A stretch of 64,000 nucleotides of DNA from Rotaria macrura (lineage: Eukaryota > Rotifera > Eurotatoria > Philodinida > Philodinidae), in assembly GCA_900239685.1 (NCBI GenBank), contig OENT01000264.1, forward strand, positions 1 to 64,000, written 5' to 3'. How positions within the stretch are numbered: position 1 is the stretch's first letter; each line of letters opens with the position of its first letter. Under the pieces are notes generated by a model. The model was not told the DNA's origin. It did not search any database and was given only the letters and a program-made list of their open reading frames with translations. The translations under genes were made by a program, and so were the position numbers. Positions 38,018 through 50,500 of this stretch are shown here, in pieces.

Positions 38018-38898
38018 AATGAATGTAGATACAGTAACGACGAAGCGTAGTGCAGCAATAAAATGTTTGTGCGATGAATAGTTCATGTAACGAATTGTCC
38101 AGTCACCGGAAATGTGAAACTCAATTTTTCTCATGTCCTTAAAGAAAACAACAGCCCTATCTTAATAAGAAATAACCTAAGAATGAATTATTTTAGTAAA
38201 AATGACACAATAAATCAAATTCTTTATCATGATATTCATAGATTTTGAAGATATGATGAGGATTGTTTCGATTCAAAAAGATGTGTCACTTTGAACTTTG
38301 GCTCGGTAGATAGTTTTTTTAAAACAAAATATAAGAAAATTCACATTGATTTGACTCATTTCCGACGTAATCACTCTGATGAAACATATTCATTTGAAAA
38401 GAAAAGTAAACGATTCATTTTTGAAAAAGAAGCATCAGTAAGAATAAGAAATTTCTTAAAATGATATATTGTATCTAACAAAGAAAAAAGGAGATGTTCT
38501 TTTTTGGAACTTTTCGCCTCTCGTATGACCTCATATTGTGTTACTGTTTGTCCTTTCTGTTTTAGTTCGACCAGATTATGAAGAGAAGAAAGGCAGTGAT
38601 GGATATTTTGCTTTTCGATGGCTGAAGTCTTTAAAAACGTCTGAATCGATTGGCACGTAGAAATGCAATGATTTTAAACCAGAAATTAAATAAATGATAT
38701 AATTCTTTTTTTAGACTGACATGTAGCTGTTTTTCGACAAGATCTTTGCGAACTGGTCGAAAACTTAAAAGAATTTACGTTTCTAGATATGGCGAAATTT
38801 TTTACAAGGAAGTTAAACCTTATTGCTTAATGGTCCAAAGACGCTTTCCTAATAGTCGAATAGACGTTGATACATCAAGATTTCGTCTTTGGCTTTAA

Positions 38899-40053
38899 TT
38901 TCCTGTTTGTCATTCATAACAGATGAACGTTCAAAGACAATCGTGATAACTAGATAATTACTTGTTTTTCTGTTTGTCTTTCTTATATGTTATTAAACTC
39001 TCAAATACTTGTATTCAATAATGAACTATTATTACTTCTATCGAAATAACAGTTTGCTGTTTTGTGAAGAATTCATTAGAACAGAATATGCAAATTATTA
39101 ACTTCGGATAGATCTATTTTCTATGTATTTAAAAGTGCAAAAATTATAAAACAGATAGAGTTAATTTGGTTTCTTCAGAATAATAAAGATCACACAGAAA
39201 AGTCTGGCAAAATTATGAAACTAATCCCATGATTTTCGTTTTGCTAAGTAATTAAAACTATGTAATGCAAATGATGTCAAAATGAAGAAACTAAATAGTA
39301 GATAATTGCAAGTGAAGCATTAGTTCATAAGTTGAGTATACCTATTAAATAGTCAGAATGCTACACATAAGTAAATGGATAGTAAGAAAAACTTTCAGTC
39401 AGGTGTAGTCTATCGAGACTTTAAAATCAGTCTGAAATCTTTCAGGATATATTCTATATAGTTTCGTGTGGATAGTAAGTGTTGTCATGTTTAAATCATA
39501 CCCTTATGAAGTGTGTGAAATAATCATCATGATTATATAAACAGCGTGTTCTCTTTTGTGACTAATTCTTAGATCTTTTTTTTTCAAATTCTACTTCTGG
39601 ACTATTTCAAACGATCACGTAAAAAATCGATCCAAAAATAACATTTGGTTTCGTTTATTATAAGGTAAACTTAATATATTCCTTAAGCGAAAGATGGCAC
39701 GACTTAGACTTGAAAAAAATGATGAATTTATTATTACGTCGTGATTTCTTCATGTTTACAGTAGATTAGGCGATGGAATCGTATTTCATTAGTTAAGCAT
39801 TAAGTTGTGTCTAATCGCCACAGCAACAACAAGGGTCAGTGATGCGATAAATTCAGTCGAATTACGACTGCATTTTGTCTAATTGATAGAAATTCACATA
39901 CCATTCGATAGTTGTAACGATTCATCTCAATTTTGTAAAGTGTAGCTTTTTTCTATCATATGTCTTAGACGAGTATAACGGTTTGTTTTCAAGAAAAGCA
40001 AAACTAAGTTTTATTTTCAAATGCTTTTTTCAGCAATCAATCATTCTATTTTT
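38899..40053. other. intergenic region
   Basis: AT-rich sequence with no supported gene or repeat. Confidence 0.4.
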
Positions 40054-40415
40054 ATGAAAGAATATCACACAGTGATTGTTACCGTTCGTTATCAAGTGCT
40101 TGGATGGCCCCTATTCATAATGTTACTAGTTTCCATGTGCACTCAATTGTTGATCATCTGCTCTATTGCAGTGTGAGGTAGAGACATCTTAAGAATAACA
40201 TTTTCTTACGCTGAATGTGAGCAATTGCAGATAATTTGTCGCACTAGTTAAATATTTATAGCGGGAGATCAGAAAATCTAACGTCCAAACCAACTGGCAT
40301 TATGCATCGTTCTTTTTTTTCTTCATGCAGATGCGTTGTTCACTTTGGAGCTGTTGTATATGATAGAACAATCAGTTTCCATGCTCCTCGAGCAACTATC
40401 AATTTCATTTATGAA
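40054..40415 (+). CDS. possible two-exon membrane peptide (partial)
   Basis: After a TTTTTTCAG acceptor, an ATG at 40054 opens 39 codons with a hydrophobic helix (WPLFIMLLVSMCTQLLIICS). A GTGAGG donor follows at 40173. A second segment, 40331-40415, follows a CATGCAG acceptor and continues in phase (CVVHFGAVVYDRTISFHAP). A third segment from 40466 could read DEVAFFLEKRNQ and stop, but the phase from a normal donor does not fit. The model is therefore incomplete or the gene is decayed. Family unknown. Confidence 0.3.
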
Positions 40416-40502
40416 GTAGTCAAAATTTTAATTTCATGTCGATTGAATTCATCTTCCTTTTTCAGATGAAGTTGCATTTTTTCTTGAAAAACGAAATCAA
40501 TA

Positions 40503-41373
40503 ACAGAGGCAGGCTCAATATAATTAATGTCACAAAACTTCAGCATACGGTCGTTTTTAAAACTAGAGTTCATTTTATCAGAATCTACATTGAATATTAA
40601 ATGAAACCTTCATTCTTCATGAGTTCAAACATACGGACTTTAAATAATTCGAGAAAAAATTTTCATGAGGCACTGTTGAGTATCACGTTATGAATGAATC
40701 AATTGACACTTGTAAAGAATCTGTATAAATATTGAATTTTCCGTTTCAAAAATTAATTCATACAATCATCATTCTCCGTATAAAATTCAAAACTGCTTCG
40801 TCTCACGGTGAGATTAAAAGTTTCTGACGAGGTCAACAAAGAATGAACTAGAAAACGAGTTTCACTCTTCCGTACATTGACTTATATTTCATTGTTACTT
40901 TCTTCATTATTATTATTATTGGGATTTAACGGACAAGAGCCCTTGAAATGTACCGAACATTGTTTGTTGATTTTATTTTAATATTAAATTCTTGTTTTTC
41001 TTCATTATCAGTTCCAATGTAGAACATATTTCTTGCTCATAGAAACAAATAAATCCTCGTTAACTTCTAATGGAAGTTGTAATTATTTAAACTAGCATAA
41101 ATATTCGTCGTTTTTCTTTGTAATAGTCATAGATTTTGTCTAGATACTACAGTTGTTCTTATTAAATCAAAATTAACCTATCACAAACAATTTGATACGT
41201 TTTTCTAATAATGTTGTGTGTAACGTTGTTTGCATGTGTTAAAGTAATAGTTATTAAAACCATGAATTCGTTTGACAACGTTCTTATATCAAGTAAGATC
41301 AATCATAGAAATTTAATCAATGGAGAAATTTATCTAAAAATGAGACAATCATATTCTGAAAAGAATGACTAAC
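40503..41373. other. intergenic region
   Basis: No supported feature seen. Confidence 0.35.
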
Positions 41374-41511
41374 TTGAATGAGATCTTCATTATAGACAGG
41401 ATTGAAAATATCCTGTTTCTTCTTGTATTGATCAGCTAGCGGAAATGTTTTTTGAATTTGAGGAAACAGTAATAAATATATTGAAACTTCAGTATTGTAG
41501 ATAAATTGCAT
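41374..41511 (-). CDS. isolated exon-like segment, minus strand
   Basis: Acceptor GCTTAG, ATG at 41511, 46 codons (MQFIYNTEVSIYLLLFPQIQ...) and a GTTAGT donor in phase 0. The peptide has protein-like composition, including KTFPLADQYKKKQDIFNP. No downstream exon was found. It may be a first exon of an unresolved gene or a relic. Confidence 0.3.
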
Positions 41512-42355
41512 TTTAATTGCTAAGCATATCAACAGAATTCGATTAACGAATTCTATGAGAATGTTCATTTAGGTTATCCCTGTTTCCAAGTTGCAACAGA
41601 ATGAATTATACAGATGGACTTGAATTTCGCCTTTCAAATATGCAGAAATAACATATGAATCAATGAGACAAGAATTTAGTGGTCTTTCTAGATTATTACT
41701 ATTTTACGAGTTTGATCATAGATGAACGATTCATCAGTTTTTAAGATGTTCACAATCTTATAATAATTTAGTTGTAAAATATGAAATCCTTATTATTACT
41801 TGTTGTTAACCTTGAACATACCAGTTAATGAGCTATTATTCAAAATCATGATTTTTACACAAGTCTTTTAGATGTGTTTCTTTCCCATTTTGTCATTACT
41901 ATGTTAAATAGAACAATCGACAATAAGAATGGTTTCTTTGAATTCATCAGACTTCGGTTTAAACTTGCAGAGTAAACATCGACAACTATCTGTATTATGA
42001 AAGAAATTACTAAATATTCTAATATTTAATTAACAAAAGAAGAAACACAACTACAGGACATATCTATTTAACGAAGCACTAATGCATATCATGAACTAAA
42101 ATTGACTATGGAATTGCGAAATAGAACGTAACTCGTAGGTTCTTCTCTTTTCGTTAGCGAGAAAACAGCAGCAACCTGTAACTGTATGCTGGATTTTTTG
42201 TGACAGTAACAAATAAATAACTCAAAACTGGATGCTTCATCAATTCATGTAAACAAACAACGCCCGAACTTTGTAGAAATATCTTATTTTTAGAGTCGAG
42301 ATAAGTTTCTGTCTAAAGTACAGGAGCATGCAATTGATGTTATCTCCAGGTGATT

Positions 42356-42435
42356 ATGTTTGTTGACAATCAAAAAGAACAATGCCCTCGTCAAGTAGCT
42401 GGAAGTGAAGAAGAAATGGCAACTAAAAGTCCAAA
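42356..42435 (+). CDS. isolated first-exon-like segment, plus strand
   Basis: After a TCTCCAG acceptor an ATG at 42356 opens 26 codons (MFVDNQKEQCPRQVAGSEEE...) ending in phase 2 at a GTATGA donor. The composition is clearly unlike the AT-rich flanks. It does not splice in phase to the gene at 44555. Its downstream exons were not found. Confidence 0.3.
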
Positions 42436-44554
42436 GTATGATTCATGGCGCAGTTCATTTTCTTGATATTTATGAATTATTCATCGCCGTAACCAGCAGT
42501 TGTATTTGATCATCTAATGACACTTTAGAGAAAAAGCATAGAATCCTGCTCGAATCTATTTTCTATTTGATAACACGATCTTTCGATGATTATCAACGAT
42601 GAAAAGTTCTTCTCTTTTCGAATTTTCCTGATACATCTACTTTAATATTATGAGATATTGACAGTATGAATCTTAACATCATCCACATATAATGACTATT
42701 CATCGCAGAGGCTGTTATAAAACCATCATTGGCTGAATAGATTGGAAGTCACAAAGAATGATTTGTGCTGGTTTGCTCGTTCGTTTCAGTGAAACATACA
42801 TTAAATCCATTTATGCAATTTATTTCAAGTATTCAATAAAATGTTTTTTTTCTTCATGTCTATACTACTATTTTGAAAACAGATTCATCAAATGAAATTC
42901 GTCGTTTTTTATCATAGTAGTATTCTATATTGACTTGTTTAACATTTCGCAGGAGTACATTTTGATACTCATAGAATTGTAAATAGTTCGAAGCAGAACA
43001 TATCAAGGAGATTTTTTTACAGTGTTTATTTTGTCTTTTAATTTTATTGAGCTATCATACTGGTAAGAATAATTTTAACATTGCTTCTACGCTGCTGATT
43101 CCTCTTTCTTTCTTTATATTATATAAAGAGTATTGATAGCACACAGAAAAAAAGATTTCGTGTTTACCTTTTCTCTGAAGAAGAACAGATTCTTTACTTT
43201 TTCACTTGAAGTTCATATTCAACGTCCATGACCATAGTTGTACTTCGGTGTTAAATTAAGGTTACATTTGTGGGGTAAGGGCAATTTAATTCGATATTAT
43301 ATCATGATGTTGTTTTTGCTATGTTAAAATCAGCATGCTTTTTCTTGTTGTCTTTAAATCAAAGTCATTTGAAAGGGTTCTATTTCTACAATGCATTTAT
43401 ATTTTATCTTTTCATTTTCCCCTCTCTCTCTCTCTCGCCGTTTTTCTCTGCCTCTACCACATCATTATACTACTTCTCTGTTGTTTTAACAAGTATTGTC
43501 ACAAGATTATTGGTTTCATCTTCGTGATCGATTGTTAAAGACCCTAAATTACTTTCGAACGCATAGAGAAGAAAGAACATCAAGAACTAAAATCTGTTTT
43601 ATAGTGAAAAATGATTGATTGTCGCTGGCAATGAGATTGGGTAATTGATCCATATATCGATAGTGAAAAGAACTGTATAACCAACCGATACTTGAGAAAG
43701 TGTGCTCTTCAATTTTTTTCAATATTTTTTCATGATTCTATAAATAGACTAACGATACTAGAAACAAAAAACTAACTATTCTAATGTTCCTGCTCTTTCT
43801 TTCGATCTCTATTCATGTTCATATGAGTGAATAGTTTTTTAAAGTTTCATTTTTAGCTTAATAGATATTTTACACAGTCATAACAAGAAAATAGACATCA
43901 TCATGAAAGTAACTGTTGAGCGATTGATTAGAACATAAATATAAATTTTCTTTATTTTATTTCAAGTTCAAAACATTTTTCTCATATGAAATGAGTTAGT
44001 ATGGTAGGGTTACTACAGTACAATAAAGTCAAGTGTTCTTATTTTTATGTTACATCTTATTGAACTTTTTCATTGACAATGTATCGCAATCTTTTCTTTG
44101 TACATTAATGTTGGATATATAATACATATACGTTTTTAATGTTTGTTTAGCAAGACTTTTTTTTCTGTCTCGCTCTCTATTCTGTTTCTCTTTGTGAATT
44201 GATTTATTTGTGAGCCGAAATGAAGAGTAGCAACGGTAAAAAAAACAAGTTAAATTATTCCTACTCAAACTTTGGATGGTAAGATGAGTGTATAGTCGAG
44301 CACAAGCCATTCGTCATCATCTATTCCGACAGTTAAAATGAGAAAGACAAAAAAGAAACAGAGAGAAAGACAGAAAAAACAAAGCAAAACACAACTTACA
44401 TGTTTGAGTATTTTTACGGCTTGCCAATGAGTGCGATTAAACAGAATGTAGCATGCTGGCAACAATACTGTAGGATATAAATCTAGTAGATTTTTTAAAA
44501 AGATTATTTACTTCATTAAATTTCTATTTTCTTCATCGCATGAAAAGGTAGAAA
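42436..44554. other. intergenic region
   Basis: AT-rich, with a short CT microsatellite near 43421-43436. No exon was recognised with confidence. Confidence 0.35.
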
Positions 44555-45679
44555 ATGTTCGCCTCGAAACCATTAGTACCCTCAGCTAATCCATCTAGTC
44601 AACATTTACCTAACATTCCAAAAACAAATCAAAGACGTTCTAGACATTCTCCTACTCTATCCTATACTTCCATGGCATCCACCACAACATCAAATAATAC
44701 ATCAGAACATGTTTCGGCATTAAAAGCTAAATATATTGATTATGCAATGTGGCTCAAAGCATCAGCAAAACAAAATCGTGACCCATTATTTACACATGAA
44801 CTATTAAAACATTCCTTATGTCAAATGGGTATTGATTCAACACAAGCTGAACAACTTGTGTCAACATGTTCTTGGTATGTGTATCAATTTCAAAAAGAAC
44901 TTGAAGTTGATACGGAACAGCGTGATCCGCTGACAGCAAGAGAAAATAGAATATCGGAAAAATCATCGAAAAGGCGACATCGTAAAACGCGTACAACTAA
45001 AACACGACGAACTACTATTACTAGAGAACCATCGGCAGAATCAACAACAACAATAACTTCGATTAATAAAGGTTCAATTGTTATAAATTTAAAAAAAAAA
45101 CTAGAAGTTAACCAAATAATATATTTTGGATTTTCCTTTTTAGAAAATGTTGCTTCAACAGGATCATCACCGGCACGAACTAATGTTTCTATTTTGCCAG
45201 CTATTCATCCTTCTGAAGCGACAAGTTCACCACGTTTTCGTCGTGTTGATTTCAATCATGAAAAACCTAATACGCAATCAACAGGCAAACAAAAACCATC
45301 ACATTGGCGATCAGCTATAACAAAAGCACGAGTTTTACCTAAACTCCGACCATCACTAACCGAATCATCTCTAAGTACTCATCACGATATTACACCTGAA
45401 CCTACAGTTGTAGAGGTAGATCTATCGAATGCAAATAAAACCGTCCAACTGCAAACTCTACCTCCAAATAATCATACTCGATCGATACTTCGTAAACATG
45501 CTAGTTCGTGTGCATCTGTTATATCAAGTGATGTTGATTATCGAAGACATCGAAGTAGAATTTTAACACCAACACCAGCATTTATCGATGAAATACCATT
45601 AGGAACAAAATCACAACGTTTGTTTGGTGGTAGTGAATGTTTTGCTGAAATTATGAATGAACTTGAGCAAAACAATTAA
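44555..45679 (+). CDS. Unrecognised basic, Ser/Thr-rich protein
   Basis: The frame is open from the ATG at 44555 to 45679. A 72 bp segment (45072-45143) begins GT, ends TTTTTAG, is far more AT-rich than its flanks and is a multiple of three, so it is probably an intron. The spliced product is then 350 residues (exons 44555-45071 and 45144-45679). Residues about 50-115 form a helical block (KAKYIDYAMWLKASAKQ, FTHELLKHSLCQMGIDSTQ, CSWYVYQFQKELEVD) that looks like a conserved domain. A strongly basic stretch (SKRRHRKTRTTKTRR) follows, then low-complexity sequence. No signal peptide or helix for membranes. The basic stretch could be nuclear targeting or nucleic-acid binding; that is a guess. It converges with the minus-strand glutaredoxin gene 1.3 kb away. 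Confidence 0.65.
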   Translation: MFASKPLVPSANPSSQHLPNIPKTNQRRSRHSPTLSYTSMASTTTSNNTSEHVSALKAKYIDYAMWLKASAKQNRDPLFTHELLKHSLCQMGIDSTQAEQLVSTCSWYVYQFQKELEVDTEQRDPLTARENRISEKSSKRRHRKTRTTKTRRTTITREPSAESTTTITSINKGSIVINLKKKLEVNQIIYFGFSFLENVASTGSSPARTNVSILPAIHPSEATSSPRFRRVDFNHEKPNTQSTGKQKPSHWRSAITKARVLPKLRPSLTESSLSTHHDITPEPTVVEVDLSNANKTVQLQTLPPNNHTRSILRKHASSCASVISSDVDYRRHRSRILTPTPAFIDEIPLGTKSQRLFGGSECFAEIMNELEQNN

Positions 45680-46941
45680 ATTAAACGTTTAACTTTTATT
45701 TTTGTATATATGAAAGAAGATGAACAAGCTTTTCTTTTTTCCTCTTTAATAAAAGCATTTTTCATTCAAATAAAAACGAATAGTAAAATGATGAGAGACT
45801 TTGTTTGACAATCATAGAATATGTTAATCCACGTAAACATCAGTGATGATGATTAATGTTTTTAACAATGTCTCTATATTTATTCATCGTTCTGTTCTGA
45901 TATATTCGGTAACAGATCAAATGATACGTTCGTATCATAGATACATGCATATTTAGTAGTTTCTTCGTCTAACTTTATTCACTTCACTCGGTAAAAAAAA
46001 CATATCTGTCTAAATATATCAAAGAAAACAGTGGTCGTCGTATTCAACATACGAACAGAATAAATATTATTATGAACAAAATAATACAGAAAACCCTCTC
46101 ATGGACATAAATGTTTGTGAACCTTGAAATAAATTTTTTATTATCGTTTTCTTCATCAACACTAAAGTAACGGAAATAGAAAAAGGAACTACAACTGAAG
46201 TATCTGAATTACAACAAAGAAAAAATGATTTTACAACACAAATTATTTTTCAAGTTATTTTATTTAAATGTTTATTTTAAATTAGTTTTGGCCGTGTCGT
46301 CATTATTCATTGAATCACAGTGAGAATATTTATCGAACCAGTAGCATAGGTTCACTTCTACAACTATAATCGTTTTTACGTAGCTCTCAAAATACATATC
46401 AATGAAGTTATTTTACAGATGTAAACATCTGTGCGTATGTCGAACTTTCAAGTGTCATTTCAAACTTCAATTTTGATGGTCGAAACAAACGATACTTGAA
46501 GAACAATACTATTTTTCCTATGTTACCAATGACCTCAGCATTTTATTTGAATATTTCACTTGACGAGCAATTAATCATTCAAACAATTTAATACATCGAA
46601 ATAACAAATTTTAATCTTTCGCTAGTTTCAAAAAACATTATGAATAACTCAGTCGTTAACTGAATTCGTACATCAATGAATCATATTTAATCGTTATTTG
46701 AGGGTTTTAATGGCTACTTTAATATTGTTGATTTGTTTCATTGATCATTTGTTCACTGGGTTGGGTCAGTTTTTTGTCTAAAAGTTTCTGTATAATTCGG
46801 GTCGAATCATCAAAATCAATATTTCGTGTAATCGTCTTAGAATATAAGCATGATAGAATTAATTTGAAATACGGCAATTAATTTTCGACAAGAAAATATA
46901 TGAAGCTGAGAGAGAAGAAAAGTATTCATAGATTCTATCTT
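45680..46941. other. convergent intergenic region
   Basis: 3' flanks of the plus-strand gene and of the minus-strand glutaredoxin-like gene. Several AATAAA words occur. No other feature seen. Confidence 0.4.
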
Positions 46942-47399
46942 TTATTTCGATTTAATTAAAATTTGTTTTAATGAACCATTTTTATGACAAATATTCAGCT
47001 CAAATAAAGATCCGAAATAAAGTTGATCGATGAAAATATACGGAGTCTAGGCAAGAAAAGACTTTCATAGAAAAGCTAAAATTTGTTCGTTTTACTTTCC
47101 CAAATACCTGTCGTCGATCAGTGAAACACAGAGTACGAAAATAATTCTCAATTTGTTTACAGTCTTGTCTTTTTTCAATATCAGTCCATTCGTACGAATC
47201 TTGAAAAATAGAAAATGATGAAGCAAATGAAAATTTCACTTGCAACTGACAATACTGATTGTGTATTACCTCTCGGTAGAAAATATTGTTCAAGTATGTT
47301 TTTAACTTGTTGTGAATCGGGATCCTTCCATTTACCGAATACCATTATGCGTCGAGTTCTTATTTTCGCATCAACAAAGCGTTTTGTTGCAGCAGACAT
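46942..47399 (-). CDS. Glutaredoxin-fold protein lacking active-site cysteines
   Basis: Three exons on the minus strand, 47270-47399, 47108-47199 and 46942-47046, join in phase to 108 residues, the normal glutaredoxin length. The fold pattern is clear: a first strand (RRIMVFGK), the active-site loop, a helix (QQVKNILEQYF), a second strand before a charged helix (DIEKRQDCKQIENYFRTL), and the cis-proline strand QTPYIFID. The CPYC-type site is replaced by DPDS, so both redox cysteines are gone, and the usual GG after the cis-proline strand reads FGS. It is unlikely to reduce disulfides; a binding or regulatory role is possible. It starts about 200 bp downstream of the LRRC71 stop on the same strand, and an acceptor-like TTATAG lies just before its ATG, which would suit trans-splicing of a downstream gene. 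Confidence 0.75.
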
Positions 47400-47598
47400 A
47401 TTTAGTATCTATAATCAACTTTCTATGGAAGATGATTATTTGATGAATAATGAATATAAATATATTTATTCGTTGTAAAAGAGAAAAAAATAGCGAGAAA
47501 AACAAAGATTAGTCTTTCAGACGTGATGTTGGCCTTTGGTCTGAAAGAATGAACAGATTTTTATTTTCAGAAAAGAAATTGAACATTGTTCAACAAAA

Positions 47599-50500
47599 CT
47601 AACTTGTAGGTTTAGAACTCGAACTTGATCGCGTTTTCTCTGAAGAATTTGCTGTTTTATCCGATGAGACTGGTTGTGGCGCTTGTGATGATTGAGCTGG
47701 TTGTGGATCATTTGATTCTTTTCCTTCCCGTTCTCGAATTTGTTGAAAACGAGAAGTGGGACTTTTTTGTGCAAGTAATTTTTCCAACGCTTGATAGTCA
47801 GGGGATTTTGTTGAAATTTCGTTCATGCCCTGTTTTCAAAAAGGACACAAACATTTTATTAACAATGATTGAATAAATCTTCGATGAAAAGAAAGAACTA
47901 CTATGAAATCCAATGGTTTCATTATTGACTCGGATCCACTGAAGTTTGTTATTTTGAAGATGAAATCATCTTCTTAAAACAACTCATTCGACTGAGATTC
48001 AGAACAAATTTTCTCCTAAAATTACGGTAGGCATTGGGCATAAAATGAATACGAATTCCGTTCGAGTTTGAGTTTGTTTAAGAACGTTGAACTTTTTTTT
48101 CAACGAAAATAAACTGAACGATAAAGAAACTGACTCATGAAATTTCGTACAACTCATATTACTCTAAACGTGAGTCGAGAGATAACTCTGCAGTCTCTAT
48201 TGTAAACATTCATTGAAGTATTCTTACCTTCAGTTCGAGTCGACAAAGCCCAAAAAAATACATCGATGGAGTTGTTGATGTTGATGATATATTAAATGTA
48301 TCGGAAAAATTGAGTAATGCAGATTGTTGTTGAACTGAAAGCAGAAATTCTCGTAGACTGTCCGATGTTAAATAATTTCCTAGATGAAAACAAAAGACAG
48401 GAATCTTTGATTTTAATCACGACTAGTTTTATCTTATTCGTACGTGATAAATTTAAATTTAAAAGTACAAAATTTCCTCTCAACCATAGTTCTCCATCTT
48501 GTGATTCAACTTCGTTCGAGTCAAGTAATGGATTTTCACCATCAGTTTGTTGTAATGGCAACGTAACTGACTATTCATGAAGAAAGAAACATCATATTTA
48601 GAAAATGTTTTCATTCATCATGTTCAAAGAAACATCTTTTTAGCAAACAAGCAAGAAGATATCGGCACAACACATAATATATCCCTACTTTTCCTGATAA
48701 TGATGTATCGGCTGGACGACCGTTCTAGTAATAAATATGAAAATTAAAATTACTATACTGTTATGTTTTTGGTCCGTCGAAAAATATTCAGATAAAAGAA
48801 TGAAGAACAAAAGCAAAGGTAGGAAATATTGATATATATATATATATATAGTTATGAATAACATGATGCAAAAAATCGATTCGACTTACGGCGAAATCGA
48901 TTAGAATACTCAAATACTGGAGTTCTTCCTATAGGATTTATGTGTGTCAGGTGCAGATGAAATTGTGATTTGAAACAAAGAAATAAGAGAACGAGTATTG
49001 AAGAATTTCATTACCTGTTGTGTTGAATCTTCATCTTCTTCTCGTACTATTGTAATATTCTTTTTGGTTGTCGTAGCAACGGGATTCGCTACTTTTTTTA
49101 TGCGTGCAGCAGTATTTGCACCAGGTGTACGAGATTGTTCTTGATAAAAATTAAGCAAAAGAGAAAATGTTTTCCAAAGACAAGACAAAAGTTTTGATAT
49201 TACCTATGTCTTTAGTACTGGAATTTGATGTACTAGTAGTTGTTCGACGAGATGTAGTACCAGTTGCTGGTGAAATATTATGCGATGTTGAGCGTCCACT
49301 GTTACCATCATTTCGTCGTTTTAAATCGCCCTCATTTTTCGATGGTGGACGCATGTCATCTGACATAATCAAGTACGAATCTAATCAATAATTAACATAA
49401 TCACATATGCATTTTTACCAGATTTATTGACGGAAATATTTTGAGACGTTTTGGACGTGGTTGTTTTTCGCTTATTCGAATCGGCCGTGCGTTTCAAATC
49501 ACTTCGACTTGTTCGACCTGATTTACTTTTTGTTGACACGTTTGAAGGAGTTGGTGAACTTGTCTGCAATGACAAACAAAATTTCCTGCTGTTTATTATT
49601 ATTTATTTCTTAATGCATGATTAATCGAGCAAAATTTAACTAACATTAATTCTGAATTCATCTGGATGTGCTTCGGCATAACGTTTAGCTATTAAATATC
49701 GTCGTCGAAATACTTCTTCTGGTGTGAGAACGATGCGTCGAAATACCTATTCAACATATGTTAATTTTACTGAATGAACATTAAAATTTAATGGTTAAAA
49801 TATAAAAAAACAAATTATTCAAAACATAAGCGATATACTGAAATTTATTCTAAATGTAATAACACGGATGATTATTTTAGACTATGTTTGATAAAATAGA
49901 CACGCGGCCGTTTTTTTTTCTATCAAACAAAGTCAATAGAATTAAATCGATTAGTAGGGACAACTAGAAACATGACCTACCCTTATTTATATCTAAAGAT
50001 ATATTTTAGAGAGATAATATCCAATATTAAAATGAAATACTTACTAATGCCAACGGTAGAGCACCTTTGTCAGTAATAAAATTCGATGAAAGATTGAGAG
50101 ATATCAACGTTCTATTATATCGCAATGCCTATGAACAAGTAAAAACAAACATTCCATTCTTCTGACCATGATTAAAATGCATATGTCATTCACTGTAGCA
50201 ATGGACTTGGCACCATCATCACCTATTCGATTTCCACTTAGATTAAGTGTTAATAGTTTCCAATTTTGTTTTGATATATTACCAAGAGCATGAGCAATTC
50301 GTTGAGCACCTGTATCAGTAATATCACAGAAACGAAGAGACAGTTGAATAATTCTGTAAATATTGAAGCCGATGCATATGAAATACAAAACGGATTTATG
50401 GAAAAAAAACTCTTTTTTTTTTCTTTTTACTTTGAATCATCTTTTTCAAGTAGGCGATGAAAATGTTCAGCCGCTGATGCATTTCCATCAAGTGAAACAC

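Larger units (their letters stand above)
35056..38898 (+). pseudogene. decayed multi-exon gene fragment
   Basis: Three exon-like segments: 35056-35245, 38566-38656 and 38715-38898. The first reads like real protein (LVCEQLVPFLSKYMPYLQ, then HWRPDDFPWTS) and ends in phase 1 at a GTAAG donor. The second continues in phase (RPDYEEKKGSDGYFAFRW, LKSLKTSESIG). The third looks coding in two different frames: HVAVFRQDLCELVENLKEF at its start, then YGEIFYKEVKPYCLMVQRR and RFRLWL after a frame change near 38790. So a small indel seems to have broken the exon; a TGA also sits just before HVAV in the first frame. No 5' exon was found and the intron is 3.3 kb. From memory it resembles the C-terminal part of a large bdelloid-expanded family, but I cannot name it. 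Confidence 0.45.

Noticed and set aside
45072-45143. 24 extra residues in the gene at 44555 (read-through)
   Set aside because: The segment is AT-rich with GT...TTTTTAG borders, so it is more likely an intron, although it is in frame and free of stops.
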